From Marinobacterium_D sp050908845 (GTDB taxonomy: Bacteria; Pseudomonadota; Gammaproteobacteria; Pseudomonadales; Balneatricaceae), in NCBI RefSeq assembly GCF_050908845.1, contig NZ_CP194171.1, forward strand, positions 1,612,001 to 1,676,000: a DNA stretch of 64,000 nucleotides. Direction: 5' to 3'. The translations under genes and the position numbers were made by a program. A model generated the notes under the pieces. The model had not been told where the DNA came from, did not search any database, and saw only the letters and a program-made list of their open reading frames with translations. Below are positions 58,001-64,000 of the stretch, piece after piece (positions within the stretch are counted from its first letter, which is position 1; the number at the start of each line of letters is the position of its first letter).

Positions 58001-61000
58001 ATCACCGCCTACGATCAGGCATTGCTGAGCACCACGACTGTCGCGGCTTCTGCCAGCGTTGCTGCCAGTGGTACCGCAGCGGTCTCGCTGGCCGGCGCCG
58101 TGGCGCTGACCACCGTCAACTTCGGCAGCAGCGTGCGGTCTGTGATCTCAGGCAGCGAGGTGGATCTCACCAGCGACGCGCCAACCCAGGTGCTGGCACA
58201 TTCAGCTGCTGACATCGAGACTCTGTCGGTCGGCGCCGCCGTTTCAGTGGCCGCCAGTGGTACAGTCGCGCCATCCATCGCCTTTGGCATCTCGCAGGCG
58301 ACGGTGAATACCACAAACCTGACCGAAGCCCTGGTTACAGCCGGCAGTCACTTCACCAATACCAGCGGAGGTCTCAGTGGCCTGAGCCTGGTTGCTCGCG
58401 ATACCACCTTTATCGATACCGACGTTATTGCTGCCAGCGTGGCTGTTGGCGCTTCGGGTACTGTGGCTGTGTCGATTTCCGTGGCGGCATCGCTGGCTGA
58501 CAATATCTATGACGGTACGGTGCGTGCTGGGGTTTACAGCTCGTCGGTTGATATCGGTGGCGCACTGTTGGTCGATGCCAAGTCGGCCGCTGAACTCGAT
58601 GTCCTCGGTGTGGCGGCAGCTATTTCTGTAGCCGCTTCTGGCACCTTCTCCCTGGCCGGTTCGCTGACCGCGGCCTTGACCTCAAATACCATGGAAGGCC
58701 TGGTTGAGGCCGACATCGACGGCGCTGGCGGTGAAGATCACTCAGTGGTCGCCAAGGATGTGGAGGTCACCGCTGTCGATGATATGACCCTGACCGCTGA
58801 TGCCAAGGCTGTGAGCCTGGCGATCAGCGGCTCCTACGTCGGTGGTTCTATCTCGGTGGCCGCTGCCGAGTCCTCTAACAGCAATGACAGTGAGACCCGC
58901 GCCCAGATACATAACTCGAAGGTAACCTCGGAACAGGGCTCCGTGATCGTCAATGCAGAGTCGCTCTCCAATCTGGATGTGACGGTCGATGCGATCGCCC
59001 TGGCGGTATCTATCTCAATCGGGGTTTCGGCCAGTGGCGCCGGCGCCTCCGCACGCAACGTCACCAACTCCGCGTTGAAGGCACTGATTACCGGCAACTC
59101 CAACGTCACCTCAGCCAGCGATCTTACCGTTGAAGCCCACGATAACTCTGAATTTACCAACGATGTTGTTGCCGTTTCCATCTCCGCCGGGCTTGCCGGT
59201 GTAGCCATCGGTATAGCGCTGTCCGAGAACGATATTGAAAACACCGTCACGGCAGCTGCGCGTTACAGTACCCTGACCGCGAATGGCGAGGGTGACATCC
59301 TCATCGATGCCGATGCGAACCAGACCATCATTGCTAACGCCACAGCTGTATCCGCCACGCTCGCGTTCGGTCTGGCGGGGACCGGTGTCAACGCCGTGAC
59401 CGACATCGACAGCACGGTACAGGCCTATGCCCGTGCTTCAACCCTCAACGCCATCGGCAATGATGTCAGTATCGATGCTGACAGCACCTATATTGCCCAG
59501 GCTAACGGTATCGGTGCAGCGGCTTCAGTCGGGCTCTCGGTTTCCATCGTCAACGCTTCTGCGACCATTGGCGGTGCCACCCGTGCCTTTGGCGATCGCA
59601 GCCTGACCGTCAATGCCGGCTCCATGTCGGTTACCGCTGACTCCACCGCCACTGCTCTGCCTGATGTGACGTCGGTTGCACTGGGCGCCGGCGGTGCAGG
59701 ATCCGGTTCGGTGATTTACGCAGGTGTCGATCGAACCACCGAGGCTTATCTCGGTACTCAGGCTGGCGAAGTTCCGGCAGGTACCACCAATGTCACGCTG
59801 ACCGGTGGCCCGCTGGATATCTTTGCGACCTCGATCTTTACCGCCACCGCAACGCCGATAAGTATTGGCATCGCCGGTGGAATCTCGGTCACCTACACCC
59901 AGACTGACGCCATTATTGAGGGAGACACCCTTGCCTACATCGGTGAGAGCACCACAGTCAGTGCCAACTCCGTTGATCTGAAGGCCGACAGCACCGAAAA
60001 CGCCACTGCGAAGACTGTTGGTGTGGCGCTTGGCGCTGCTGCGGCGGCGGACGTCGCCATCGCCAATGCCAAGGTCCTTAGCAACACCGAAGCCTTTATC
60101 GGCACCCAGGTTGGTGAGGCCTCACAGGGGGCGCTCACCACGGTAACTGTGACTGGAGGTGGGGCTCTCAACCTCGATGCCACCGCCGACCGCACCGCTA
60201 CTGCGGACACCGATGGCGTTGCCGTCAGCCTCTATGCGTTGTCGGTCGGTGTATCGCTGCCAACAGCAGAGATCGGCGGCCGGGTGCAGACCGGAATGGA
60301 TGGCGCGGTTTCGATTACCGCAGGCGACGTTACCCTGACCTCCGATGCTTCCAACAAGGCCGATGCACAGGCGCTGGTGGTAGCAGTATCGATTCTGGGC
60401 GCTGGTGGCTCCGGAGCTGACGCAGTGGCATTGATCAACGATACCGCGGATGTTGAAGCGGTGGTCGGTAGCAATGTGAGCATAAGTGCTGGCGCCATCA
60501 AGCTTGATGCTCACCACAGTGGTGACATGAACTACGCCGTCGCCAAAGCCGAAGGCGGAGCCGGCGGCATCCTCGGCGGGGTTTCCGTGATGCTCGCCAA
60601 GGCGACGATTGCTGGCGGAGTGAAGGCCGAATTCAATGGCGACGTTACCGGTTCCAGTTCGTTGCAGGTACTTGCAAACGGTCGCAATGATGCTGATGCC
60701 GATTCTCTGGCGGTTGCCCTGGGAGCAGGTTTTGGCGCCGCGGGTACCGGAACCATATCTGAGATTACCAATCAGGCTGACGTCGTTGCCCGCATCGGAA
60801 GCAATTCTGATATCACCACCAGCGGTGCGGTAACCGTCACCGCCACCGGTGACAACGATGCCCGCAGTGATAGCGACGCAGGCTCCGGCGCCATTGTAGG
60901 CATCTCCGGCTCCTCTCTGAGCGCCAGCATCGGTGGTGCCGTAATCGCCGCCATGAATGGTGATCTGACCGATGCCACGGCGCTTACCGTGACAGCCACT

Positions 61001-64000
61001 GGCAACAACGACGCCCGTACCGATGCCCTTGCAATCACCGTAGGCCTGGCGGGAGGGGCAGGTGCTGATGCCTACGCCGAGGTCACTAAAGACGCCGATG
61101 TCAGCGCCAGCGTCAGCAGTGACGCGCTGTTGGATATCAGCGGTGCGCCGATCACTGTCACCGCCACCGGAGACAACAACGCCTACGCCAAGACTGTCGG
61201 CGGCGCAGGTTCACTGGCGTTGTCGATCGCAGTAATGCTGCCCGAGGCGAAGGTCGGAGGCGGTGTCTATGCCGGTTTTGCCGGTCAGATGACCGAGGGT
61301 AGTTATGCTTCCCTGTTGAATGTGACCGCCGGCGGCGAAAACACCGCTGAGACCGACGTAACTGTGGCTTCGGTCTCTTTAGGGGCCGGCGGCGCCGGTG
61401 CCCAGGCGATCTCCGAAGTCACCAGTGACGCCGACATTCAGGCTGAGGTCGGTTCCGCTGCGGTGATCGAGACCACCGGAGCCGTAACTGTTTCGGCTGG
61501 CTATAACGGCGTTGGCAATCAGGCCAAGGCTAGCATTGAGGGTGGAGCCGGCGGCATCCTGGCCGGTGCTTCGGTGTTCCTGAGTCAGGCCAAGGTTGGC
61601 GGTGGTGTCTATGCCTCGCTCGACGGAGAAGTACGCGATGCCAGCAGCATCAGCGTGACCGCTACAGGGAAAAATCGTGCCGAGACCGATACCCTGGCGG
61701 TTGGTATCGGCGCACTGGGCCTCTCGGTCACCGGTGCAGCGGCGGAAGTAACCTCAGAAGCTGACGTCTCAGCCTCTGTCGGTGCTAGCGGCGACCTGAC
61801 CACCAGTGGCGCGGTAACAATCAGCGCAACTGGCGACAATGATGCTGAAACAGACTCTGACGCCGGCTCCGGCGGCATCGTCGGCATTACCGGCTCCAGT
61901 CTGCAGGCCCTGGTTGGTGGTGGCGTATACGCCACAATGGACGGTGATGTGACCGATGCCAGTTCACTGACTGTGACCGCCAGCGGTAACAACAATGCCG
62001 ACGCCGATGCGCTGGCTATTGCTGTCGGCCTGGCAGCGGGGGCGGGCGCCGATGCCTTCGCCCAGGTCACCGATCAGGCCGATGTGGAAGCCAGTGTTGG
62101 CTCGGATGCCGTCATCGATCTGCCGGGCAGCGGAACCGTCGCGGTCACTGCAACCGGTCATAATTTCGCTACCGCCAATACCGATGGCGGTAGTGGCTCG
62201 CTGTCGGTGTCCATTAACGTCATGTTGCCGACTGCCGAGATAGGCGGTGCGGTACTGGCCGAATTCGACGGTGAACTGGTTGACGATGACAGCGATGCCG
62301 CCAGCCTGACGGTCACAGCCACCGGCGAGAACTACGCCCAGGCCGACGCTTCCATCACCAACATCAGTCTGCTGGGGGCAGGCTCCGGCGCCAAGGCGAT
62401 CAGTAAGGTGACCAGCTCTGCCGATGTCAGCGCGGGTCTGGGTTCAAACGCTGAGGTCGCGGCCGGTACCGTTACCGTAGATGCACACCACATCGGGCAG
62501 AAGAACCGGGCCGACTCCGAGGTTGACTCCGCTGGCGGTGCTCTGTTGGCCGCGGTAGCGATCGTTAACTCGATTGCTGAAGTCGGCGGCAGCGTAGTCG
62601 CCTATATGGACGGCGATATCACCGAATCAGGTTCAGTGAGTGTGACCGCTGAGGGCCGCCATTATGCCAAGGCCGACACCGCCACTGCCGGGGGCGGCTT
62701 GGTGGGTTACCAGGCCGCAGGCGCTAATGCCACAGTCACCAATACGGCTTCGGTAGAGGCGACTGCGGCCAGCGGTTCAAGCATTATCACCAGCGGCAGC
62801 GTGGTGTTCGAAGCGGTCAGCGACAGCGATGCCCGTGCCGACTCCGATACCGTCACCGGCGGCCTGGTGGCCATCGGCGAAGGCAAGCCGGTTGCGAAGG
62901 TGGGTGCTGATACCAAGGCAAATGCCAACATCGATATCAGCGGTTCGGATTCGATCCGTGTTGAAGCCATTGCCGCGAATACCGCTGAGGCGGTATCGAG
63001 TGCGGTGGCCGGTGGTCTGGTCGGCGTCAACGACTCCAACGCCTACGCTGAGATCACCAGTGACTCCGATACACTGGCACGGATCGGCTCCAATGCCGAT
63101 ATCGCCTCGCCGGACGCTGCGATTACCGTTCGTGCTACCTCAGATAACGATGCCATTGCCAAGACCGAAGCCACTACAGGCGGTCTGATTGCTGTGGGCA
63201 GCGCGACCCCTGTGTCTTATTCCAAGGGCTCTACCACGGCAGAACTGCTCGGTGATGTCCGGGTTGTGGACGGCCTCGATGAGCTTGCAGGTGCCAGCTC
63301 GATCACGGTACTGGCGCAGGGTAATGACGCCACCATTGCAAACGTCATCTCAACCGGTGGTGGCCTGGTCAGTGCATCGAGTTCTGATGCCAGCGCCAAC
63401 TCTCAGGGGGACACCGCAGCCAAGATCGCTGCCACTGGCCGTCATATCATCACCAGCGGTGATATCACCGTTACGGCACTGGGTGAGACCGATGCAGATG
63501 CCACCACCAAATCCTCCTCAGGCGGTGGCGTCAATATCAACACCTATGAGGGCAGCTCCACCGCCAATGTGGATGTTGATGTCACTGTTGGCGGTTCGGC
63601 ACTGATTCGCTCGACCGGCGGTCTGATTTCAATATCCGCACAGCACAACGTGCCCACAGTCCAAACCAGTGACGGCACATTTAATGCTGCCGATGACGTT
63701 AACAAGGTTGGCAGTGAATCAGAGACCATAACCTTCGCGCTTCCCCACGGCCTATCCACCAACGACACCGTTATCTATAACGCTCAAGGCGGCGGTGAAA
63801 TTGTGCTCAACGGCGCTAATGGCGATATCACTAGTCTGGTCGATGGTGAGACTTACACTATCGTGGTCGCTGATGAAGGTGAGGGCGACAATGCCAGCCA
63901 GATCCAGATTGGTGCCCAGTTTATAGCGGATGCTACCAGCGTCGACTTGGTCAACGACGTCATTATCTTCCCGGTAGCCCATAACCTGGTCGACGGAGCC
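43016..64000 (+). CDS. Giant LEPR-XLL-type repetitive surface protein, partial (3' end beyond window)
   Basis: The frame from the ATG at 43016 (GGGGG 5 nt upstream) reaches the right edge with no stop at any of the many points checked: at least 6,995 residues. The first ~78 residues are basic (many Lys, Arg) and lack a hydrophobic signal core. A LEPR-XLL-like motif follows at 79-90 (LEAIEPRYLLSADL). The rest is Ala/Gly/Ser/Thr/Val/Asp-rich beta-repeat sequence typical of adhesins or filamentous surface proteins, with nested repeats and Gln/Asn/Ser-rich linkers listed separately. No RTX nonapeptides appear in the visible part. Preceded by four genes likely to export it. Probable role: cell-surface adhesion or biofilm; the C-terminal anchor is not visible. 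Confidence 0.9.
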   Translation, partial: MAHPFGMQKESAKGNRFFSNVIPAFKPKFRSDSFPTLSWLAGRTRHQFFSRSGRGSNRVQRKSWINRFKRPVSVSAVKLEAIEPRYLLSADLIPLSAEMTGTDGDAFTLSYDDQTQLYKIYDDDTGELVNERALQQTSEIRITGSSGSDRLTIDVSDGFMNGLPIYFDGDGGEDSLILTGSGLDQSVLRALTETSGVVAQTAGLETGLISFSGVESVEDSTSVVVRAFVNDTGAGQAIRIWDSAANDDFVDIDAAGTSAFGSYRLGLAGDIDLEGSAANDTFYIDAVDAGAAGLINILGKGGMDTLVGPSENTTWTIDGADAGNVAGVFFDSIENLQGQADNEDYFIVTATGSLTGVLDGGEGGFDSMELSGGIYDSVSYTAFDAHSGTMERDGDILFYAGLEPITVGGTASDVMVDLSAASDEATVTQSGGRVYIDSLGTFESVDFATPTNSLTINMGADDGVFPNLDDYVGDISLDLGFLDPIAYVQGDILTVEGAVNLGAASFTVNGDAGLDHVIFDGATNADFTAGIIDINTEQITVEEGASVTGTSVEFDAYASGNGLIPVELSEGVILAAPHAEIEVLGSVVASAGDVALSSTAFTDITASSFDLGPIGGALVVALPKALVTLGDADNALAAGSLSATGAVDIDTLVDFTIIADDAADSDDDQATLDAAIAITTLFTDSTVGVYGDSNISADGALTLNAATDMGVTSEADGSAGDAGASVAVTVVNADTGVYVTGNSGIDAASIDLVSALLADIKTTATSTAGGAEANGGSNESEEQLAGNNAETSEGSVNFAGAVVVSDYRPTTTTSISTSGAITSAGSLNVVAISNDSVYASANGSNTGSGATGVGVAVAIGIVDPTVSSSITGGSISAADGVAVSAFMDADDTFSVEATSGSGDSAQTGVAGSLAIHTVTISVEALVGGTVNLMGSDLAIDSDSNVHIITSAIPDEDGVTAESLGIGASVALAIVDVQTRAVVDDGALLTNGDALFVSARSTQTVDTTAVGGAEAAGSSATVLTPVVAITMLFSDTEAAIGTGDLLTFAGDIDVESSLTSNASTKAEGDAEGGNAAIGASFALTIDEQSSMVRLLRDITTTGGALAFASAGIMRSRTEASASAAGAAEEDTGDAADDDQVNQQSQAQTDFANEQATDRSGSGSGTTTAPDASSGDGSMSVAAGIAINVQNAEIGTELGDAVQITADDSVTLQALSNVDSHAIADGSAADGASGTVGAAVAINYADVQTTASTGNSTITSDGLLVEAGMAEGEFDLSVDSRKVVDVSDDTIFLGDAANDLTAGDAVIYHNGGGTDIEGLTDGTAYYVIKAEDGRIKLAETEAEAIQADPEAIDLTSVGAGTGHTLTGSSDGVAEDGDVLAFNPDDDLYPKVVDIVDNSILLGDAAEDLSTGDAVIYHNNSGTDIEGLTDGDTYYVIQGEDGRIKLADSEAHATQPDPEAIDLTSVGAGTGHTLTVSSDGVAEDGTVMTFDPAQDLFLLTSDQVDFLRTGDEVVYQNGGGGDIGGLTGGTTYYAVVEDGKLSLAESRDEAFDGETIELTSPGGGDHTLIETTSRAAADATSGASAGNLGIAGSIAINVAEINASASLGEGSTLNMQDGDDGDSDVGILAATATSDTFAGADAGAQQSDAGNIGVGASFALNIADNSTDAALAGTALVNGANDILIDADGTYGMRTDVEGGAEGGTAVSPVVAISVAKNDTLASVAEGTALTITGDLTVHALHVAETVTTAKGDTTGSSAAIGISFGLTVAEDSVSATLLRSLTSSGGGLFLLAQGAAASRTEAEASAAGAEEEDEGSAADDNGVNDASQSQLNTANTQTASRTSEGSGTETTSAPDAETADGPIAVAAAISLNIGSLDVSSKIDGVTVNADGEVSSVAEGNFDAGAEASGEAADGGSGSVGAAVALNFANGTVDSTVTDASITSDGLNITALMFERDEDAMHDFYAKSTSGASGGDLGVAGSFALNLSDIQTKASLGDGSTEVTANMSGGSVTIMADSNTGSLASAEAAQEKGEADEEQTSESNGEGSQTEQSSQTGDTIGVGASVAVNAADTTTSATVANLATVSSIDELALTANAEHEANANVIGGSEGGTAVTPVVAIAVIQNSVTALIDDTAVISGSGDVSVSASLQADTATDAEGSADATKAAIGASLALTIAEDSVLARIAGEVTTSAGGVTVLSRALTSSQSSATASATGEKEDGAEGTEENGVQNQTDSQVGHANSTGGTEESSPDTSTSSGSLSVAAAISINISNSSSVAEIAGQGDAANVVADDSVSVRSESNADAAALADGRAASNSASDTNIGAAVGVNVSNINNKATITDASVEGDGVSAEAVMAEREYDFEVTEKQVVNVDDDTIYVGELEDPFTTGEEVVYSDGGGTAIDGLSDSETYYVIVGDDGFIKLAASADDANDGKAIDLSDQGLGGAHELDRSAAGFDAFTFNPAESRFEIDFDDTNGLTTGDAVRYEVGPASTAITPLADDTTYYAIIEDGQLKLAESYEKALVGDAIELIDAGTGANHALINASHGANVDARSGAAGGKTGVAGSVAVNIARGETLASFGEDAEDADNVVIVINDADNDGNSDVGASSIHAEATTYTLTRALPGTAATGSTTGVGLSFAIAYAAHDTSAQINSLATVTGANDLGVDADSSHRTVTLAQAGAASSGGTSVGGSLALGISDNTTNAKVLDGAALDVSGDLSITADAGLVMATEANAEVDGGQTGVGIALSLGWVEDDTTASLARDVSTGESTANDVKVEAGSLITATALSTGSATGSKPKSSGGSTAQEETSSQTSFVNTRTNSSLTEPTPQTDVARANQQSQNQTSNPGGQGGNAQQSSTQTSGSVLRVAGSLAGSVIVSDVSAEIADGVTIDAEGDLVVKAISDADSQTEAISLAFTDTSADTVSAAVAFNVALMETTARLGNGSTTAGSVRVEAGTTDGEFNEFKTLALAGSGAVQTGSGSGSSNGGTGSSGDNADYGIAGAVGINVIGSAADPNTVSAIIADDAELTALSGDVDVLARQNIGIQNIAGGGALAFGTTGGGGGGGNGSDTTVGAAVGVNFVDTETFASIGAGATVDADSGLGTGRSVNVSAQTSIVPLEIISPFIDDASTGIDITTLVIGAAIGSGGDAGAGSAAINIFTPVTRASIGAGAQVTADEDVSVVAGDSTHIIDFAGALAIALGTQKEGAGVGVGLDVTVVTKTTEAIISASDDVDVPTLVDAGGNIIVEADGQEEFFQLTVNAGAGDSTSGAGGLNVLVNLTDTRALVGRDPNADEVEAGTANIDADGSVVVAANSKTTIDSAAGILGLSFGGGSSVGISVGVLVDIDNTLAIVGDGADIRAGGNGTAVDVRDGIFDGDGDQGSESIRGLAVTATSYENVLLVAVAASGSLGSDNSGNSGGSGGSSSDGGTQVGIAASVGVAVLKGATQATLGVDADVNEVNTDPNDDQGILLRGADETNLTNVTGGLAITVGGDAGVTGSVTVNEVDNFVWARALGENTLNAADGGVRLDTDAKVDIDAVTIAVAGVIDTGSSSNNNQSSSVVFAGAGAVTVNIVETASRAEIGANSTVSTTGAVALTADDNSSITADAGGVAITITSGDGTTAGSVGASVAVNDLTQTISAKATDTGITSGNFSAAANNNAEINALTIAGSAAVSTSGGDAFGGAGSGSGNFISATTEAGIMNPSGIKVLNASGSITVLASDTSSIDADAGSGALAVSTGDNGSLGSIAVGAAAAENHITRTVTAELQNVSAIGLDDDDDPITTDVTVSATAGGIIDAFTLGIAGALTNSGTLALTGAGSGSGNFISSETKAVIDPSSFNISGDMTLTATDTADITATAGAAAVSVAVSNDGTNVGVALGFAVAVNEIDSSAEALLSSTSVTADGALSVTAETGSTIDALAFGIALSLSQSSSSSSISAAATGALTFNTITSSAVAEIEDIADTDASISVGGNLILGATDNSEITADAAAAAFSLSISSSSTSVSGDIGVAYADNDIENTARAAINDIQVTSEAGSAELTALSNATIDALAVSASLGIGTSSGGTSATFSADVSLARNDIDNTVEAVIEGGASLTADSVSVSDSVSLSATDNTTITADIVAASISVSSSSGGSGGGLSITATDAKNYVDNTTRAVVDGSTVTTDNFTADAESTATISTNAVSAAITVANSGSYALNGTGTGAGALNDIGNSIDAGAINGSTLTLGGYADIDATNSATINANVVAASAAITSGSSGSIGLTVTVATADNIIDTETRARVDGSTLLVDGEVNINADSAGTIDVLGLAATLNITASSSGTITVGASVTVAVVQNSVNGLVESVIRNSTTPEDESVGSVVISASNTTMIDATSGSVAVGITASNGTISFGADVSAAAATNEIGTSVTAGILASTIVTGGSVDIDLNSSVDASVTAFAASVSIGASGNISGTIAGAGAGASNNHTGESRAVIENSTVTATGAVTIDAIDETELNATVVAASVAVSVGSSASFAIGVSIIAALNESSGLTEAGIYGSTVSGSSVSVTADAETSITSTGVAASVSASSGDISFSFAGSGAGAANDLSNTVAAVISASTVTGTGGISVHAEDSSDITSTVVAASVGLAISSGGSASIAASVAVSVSQNTLRSELLAAVEESSVINAGNGLLSVTALNDAEITATAVAASISAAGGGEIAIGASGSGSDVDNLLLNRVEATIDASTVNSVGDVIVTATNDATLTTTAVSASVGLSFGNTAAISVAISAVTADVAMSETVDGITTEALTSANITGSTITDPGDVTVQAWNTTDITTSAVAASVSASASAGSFSLGVGGSVVVATAAAGGNTEAVIEDSTLTSAGDVLVEAIDISTVDTTFVSASVTVSASSNVAIGLAISVGTATTSVSHDLLASIDGSTVGADDITLNAANFIDANTDGDLEDVDDKRASVTTTGISAALSVSASGDFALSGAGSGADVTTEMNNSIEASVTNGSDLDADTLSITAYDQALLSTTTVAASASVAASGTAAVSLAGAVALTTVNFGSSVRSVISGSEVDLTSDAPTQVLAHSAADIETLSVGAAVSVAASGTVAPSIAFGISQATVNTTNLTEALVTAGSHFTNTSGGLSGLSLVARDTTFIDTDVIAASVAVGASGTVAVSISVAASLADNIYDGTVRAGVYSSSVDIGGALLVDAKSAAELDVLGVAAAISVAASGTFSLAGSLTAALTSNTMEGLVEADIDGAGGEDHSVVAKDVEVTAVDDMTLTADAKAVSLAISGSYVGGSISVAAAESSNSNDSETRAQIHNSKVTSEQGSVIVNAESLSNLDVTVDAIALAVSISIGVSASGAGASARNVTNSALKALITGNSNVTSASDLTVEAHDNSEFTNDVVAVSISAGLAGVAIGIALSENDIENTVTAAARYSTLTANGEGDILIDADANQTIIANATAVSATLAFGLAGTGVNAVTDIDSTVQAYARASTLNAIGNDVSIDADSTYIAQANGIGAAASVGLSVSIVNASATIGGATRAFGDRSLTVNAGSMSVTADSTATALPDVTSVALGAGGAGSGSVIYAGVDRTTEAYLGTQAGEVPAGTTNVTLTGGPLDIFATSIFTATATPISIGIAGGISVTYTQTDAIIEGDTLAYIGESTTVSANSVDLKADSTENATAKTVGVALGAAAAADVAIANAKVLSNTEAFIGTQVGEASQGALTTVTVTGGGALNLDATADRTATADTDGVAVSLYALSVGVSLPTAEIGGRVQTGMDGAVSITAGDVTLTSDASNKADAQALVVAVSILGAGGSGADAVALINDTADVEAVVGSNVSISAGAIKLDAHHSGDMNYAVAKAEGGAGGILGGVSVMLAKATIAGGVKAEFNGDVTGSSSLQVLANGRNDADADSLAVALGAGFGAAGTGTISEITNQADVVARIGSNSDITTSGAVTVTATGDNDARSDSDAGSGAIVGISGSSLSASIGGAVIAAMNGDLTDATALTVTATGNNDARTDALAITVGLAGGAGADAYAEVTKDADVSASVSSDALLDISGAPITVTATGDNNAYAKTVGGAGSLALSIAVMLPEAKVGGGVYAGFAGQMTEGSYASLLNVTAGGENTAETDVTVASVSLGAGGAGAQAISEVTSDADIQAEVGSAAVIETTGAVTVSAGYNGVGNQAKASIEGGAGGILAGASVFLSQAKVGGGVYASLDGEVRDASSISVTATGKNRAETDTLAVGIGALGLSVTGAAAEVTSEADVSASVGASGDLTTSGAVTISATGDNDAETDSDAGSGGIVGITGSSLQALVGGGVYATMDGDVTDASSLTVTASGNNNADADALAIAVGLAAGAGADAFAQVTDQADVEASVGSDAVIDLPGSGTVAVTATGHNFATANTDGGSGSLSVSINVMLPTAEIGGAVLAEFDGELVDDDSDAASLTVTATGENYAQADASITNISLLGAGSGAKAISKVTSSADVSAGLGSNAEVAAGTVTVDAHHIGQKNRADSEVDSAGGALLAAVAIVNSIAEVGGSVVAYMDGDITESGSVSVTAEGRHYAKADTATAGGGLVGYQAAGANATVTNTASVEATAASGSSIITSGSVVFEAVSDSDARADSDTVTGGLVAIGEGKPVAKVGADTKANANIDISGSDSIRVEAIAANTAEAVSSAVAGGLVGVNDSNAYAEITSDSDTLARIGSNADIASPDAAITVRATSDNDAIAKTEATTGGLIAVGSATPVSYSKGSTTAELLGDVRVVDGLDELAGASSITVLAQGNDATIANVISTGGGLVSASSSDASANSQGDTAAKIAATGRHIITSGDITVTALGETDADATTKSSSGGGVNINTYEGSSTANVDVDVTVGGSALIRSTGGLISISAQHNVPTVQTSDGTFNAADDVNKVGSESETITFALPHGLSTNDTVIYNAQGGGEIVLNGANGDITSLVDGETYTIVVADEGEGDNASQIQIGAQFIADATSVDLVNDVIIFPVAHNLVDGA
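46855..47710 (+). repeat. Tandem coding repeats of about 108 codons in the giant gene
   Basis: Three modules with the pattern TGD-x-V-Y-x-N-G ... YY-x-V ... KLAE ... I-x-L-T. The first two are offset by exactly 324 bp (TGCGGTTATCTACC at 46921 and 47245) and are nearly identical over long stretches, so they arose by recent duplication. The third, from about 47503, is more diverged. Confidence 0.85.
50104..50640 (+). repeat. Second pair of the same module type in the giant gene
   Basis: Two further modules with TGEEVVYSDGGG...YYVIV...IKLA and TTGDAVRYEV...YYAII...LKLAES. A related segment reappears at about 63700-63960 (NDTVIYNAQGGGEI), showing that this module recurs along the protein. Confidence 0.75.
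54500..59600 (+). repeat. Beta-repeat region with a ~190-bp period
   Basis: Segments like ITSTVVAASV, ITATAVAASI and ITTSAVAASV recur every 170-200 bp (clearest from 56670 to 57620), i.e. about 63 residues per repeat. Each has an alternating hydrophobic strand pattern followed by a variable turn, fitting a long beta-solenoid or stacked beta-sandwich rod. Confidence 0.7.
60800..62350 (+). repeat. Higher-order repeat with ~984-bp offset
   Basis: The stretch around 60839-61080 (GDNDAR...DAGSGAIVGISGSSL...NGDLTDAT) recurs at about 61825-62065 (GDNDAE...DAGSGGIVGITGSSL...DGDVTDAS). The matched points 60953 and 61937 are 984 bp (328 codons) apart. It is a block made of several smaller repeats that was duplicated as a unit. 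Confidence 0.7.

Noticed and set aside
43016..64000. RTX adhesin exported by a type I system
   Set aside because: No GGxGxD nonapeptide runs, no ABC ATPase or TolC-like gene in the window; the C-terminus is not visible, so this cannot be fully excluded.

Overview
The window comes from a Gram-negative bacterium, most likely a marine-type gammaproteobacterium related to the Oceanospirillales/Pseudomonadales. The clues are a divergent fpr / LysR pair as in Pseudomonas, DUF1302/DUF1329 envelope proteins, an MMPL-type RND protein with a YCF48-like partner, a SapC-family protein and a LEPR-XLL giant surface protein. The DNA looks moderately GC-rich except for an AT-rich stretch near 23.6-25.2 kb. 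The genus cannot be fixed from sequence alone.

Layout. (1) 1-4359, minus strand: a group 3b NAD(P)-linked [NiFe] hydrogenase operon (beta, gamma, delta, alpha, then the maturation protease cut by the left edge), with tight 1-11 bp overlaps. (2) 4561-4636: tRNA-Thr(CGT). (3) 4863-14967: a catabolic cluster with a C-C bond hydrolase, an extradiol-dioxygenase-like VOC protein, a Rieske ferredoxin, an FAD monooxygenase, a cyclase-family hydrolase, a cupin, two FAH-family hydrolases, an NAD-dependent epimerase/dehydrogenase and a convergent amidohydrolase. A decayed tandem duplication lies between the second FAH gene and the amidohydrolase. (4) 15320-21422: DUF1302 and DUF1329 envelope proteins, an MFS transporter and a periplasmic arylsulfatase. 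I infer that regions 3 and 4 together take up and degrade an aromatic, possibly sulfated, compound; the substrate is unknown. (5) 21755-25549: fpr and its divergent LysR regulator, then an AT-rich patch with two unrecognised membrane proteins. (6) 25634-32668: a LysR regulator, an RND/MMPL + YCF48 pair, a VanA-like Rieske oxygenase divergent from a TetR regulator, and a small exported protein. (7) 33094-35543: both subunits of a 3-oxoacid CoA-transferase with a divergent LysR gene.

(8) 35801-64000: the most unusual part. Four co-directional genes encode a GAF-HlyD fusion membrane protein, a PqqD-like/M50 protease/HlyD fusion membrane protein, a SapC-family protein and a shortened SecA-like ATPase. 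They lead into a giant repetitive protein of at least 6,995 residues that is still open at the right edge. It begins with a basic, non-hydrophobic leader ending in a LEPR-XLL-type motif instead of a classical signal peptide. I propose that the four genes form a dedicated export and processing machine for this giant surface protein. No ABC-type or outer-membrane type I component is visible in the window.
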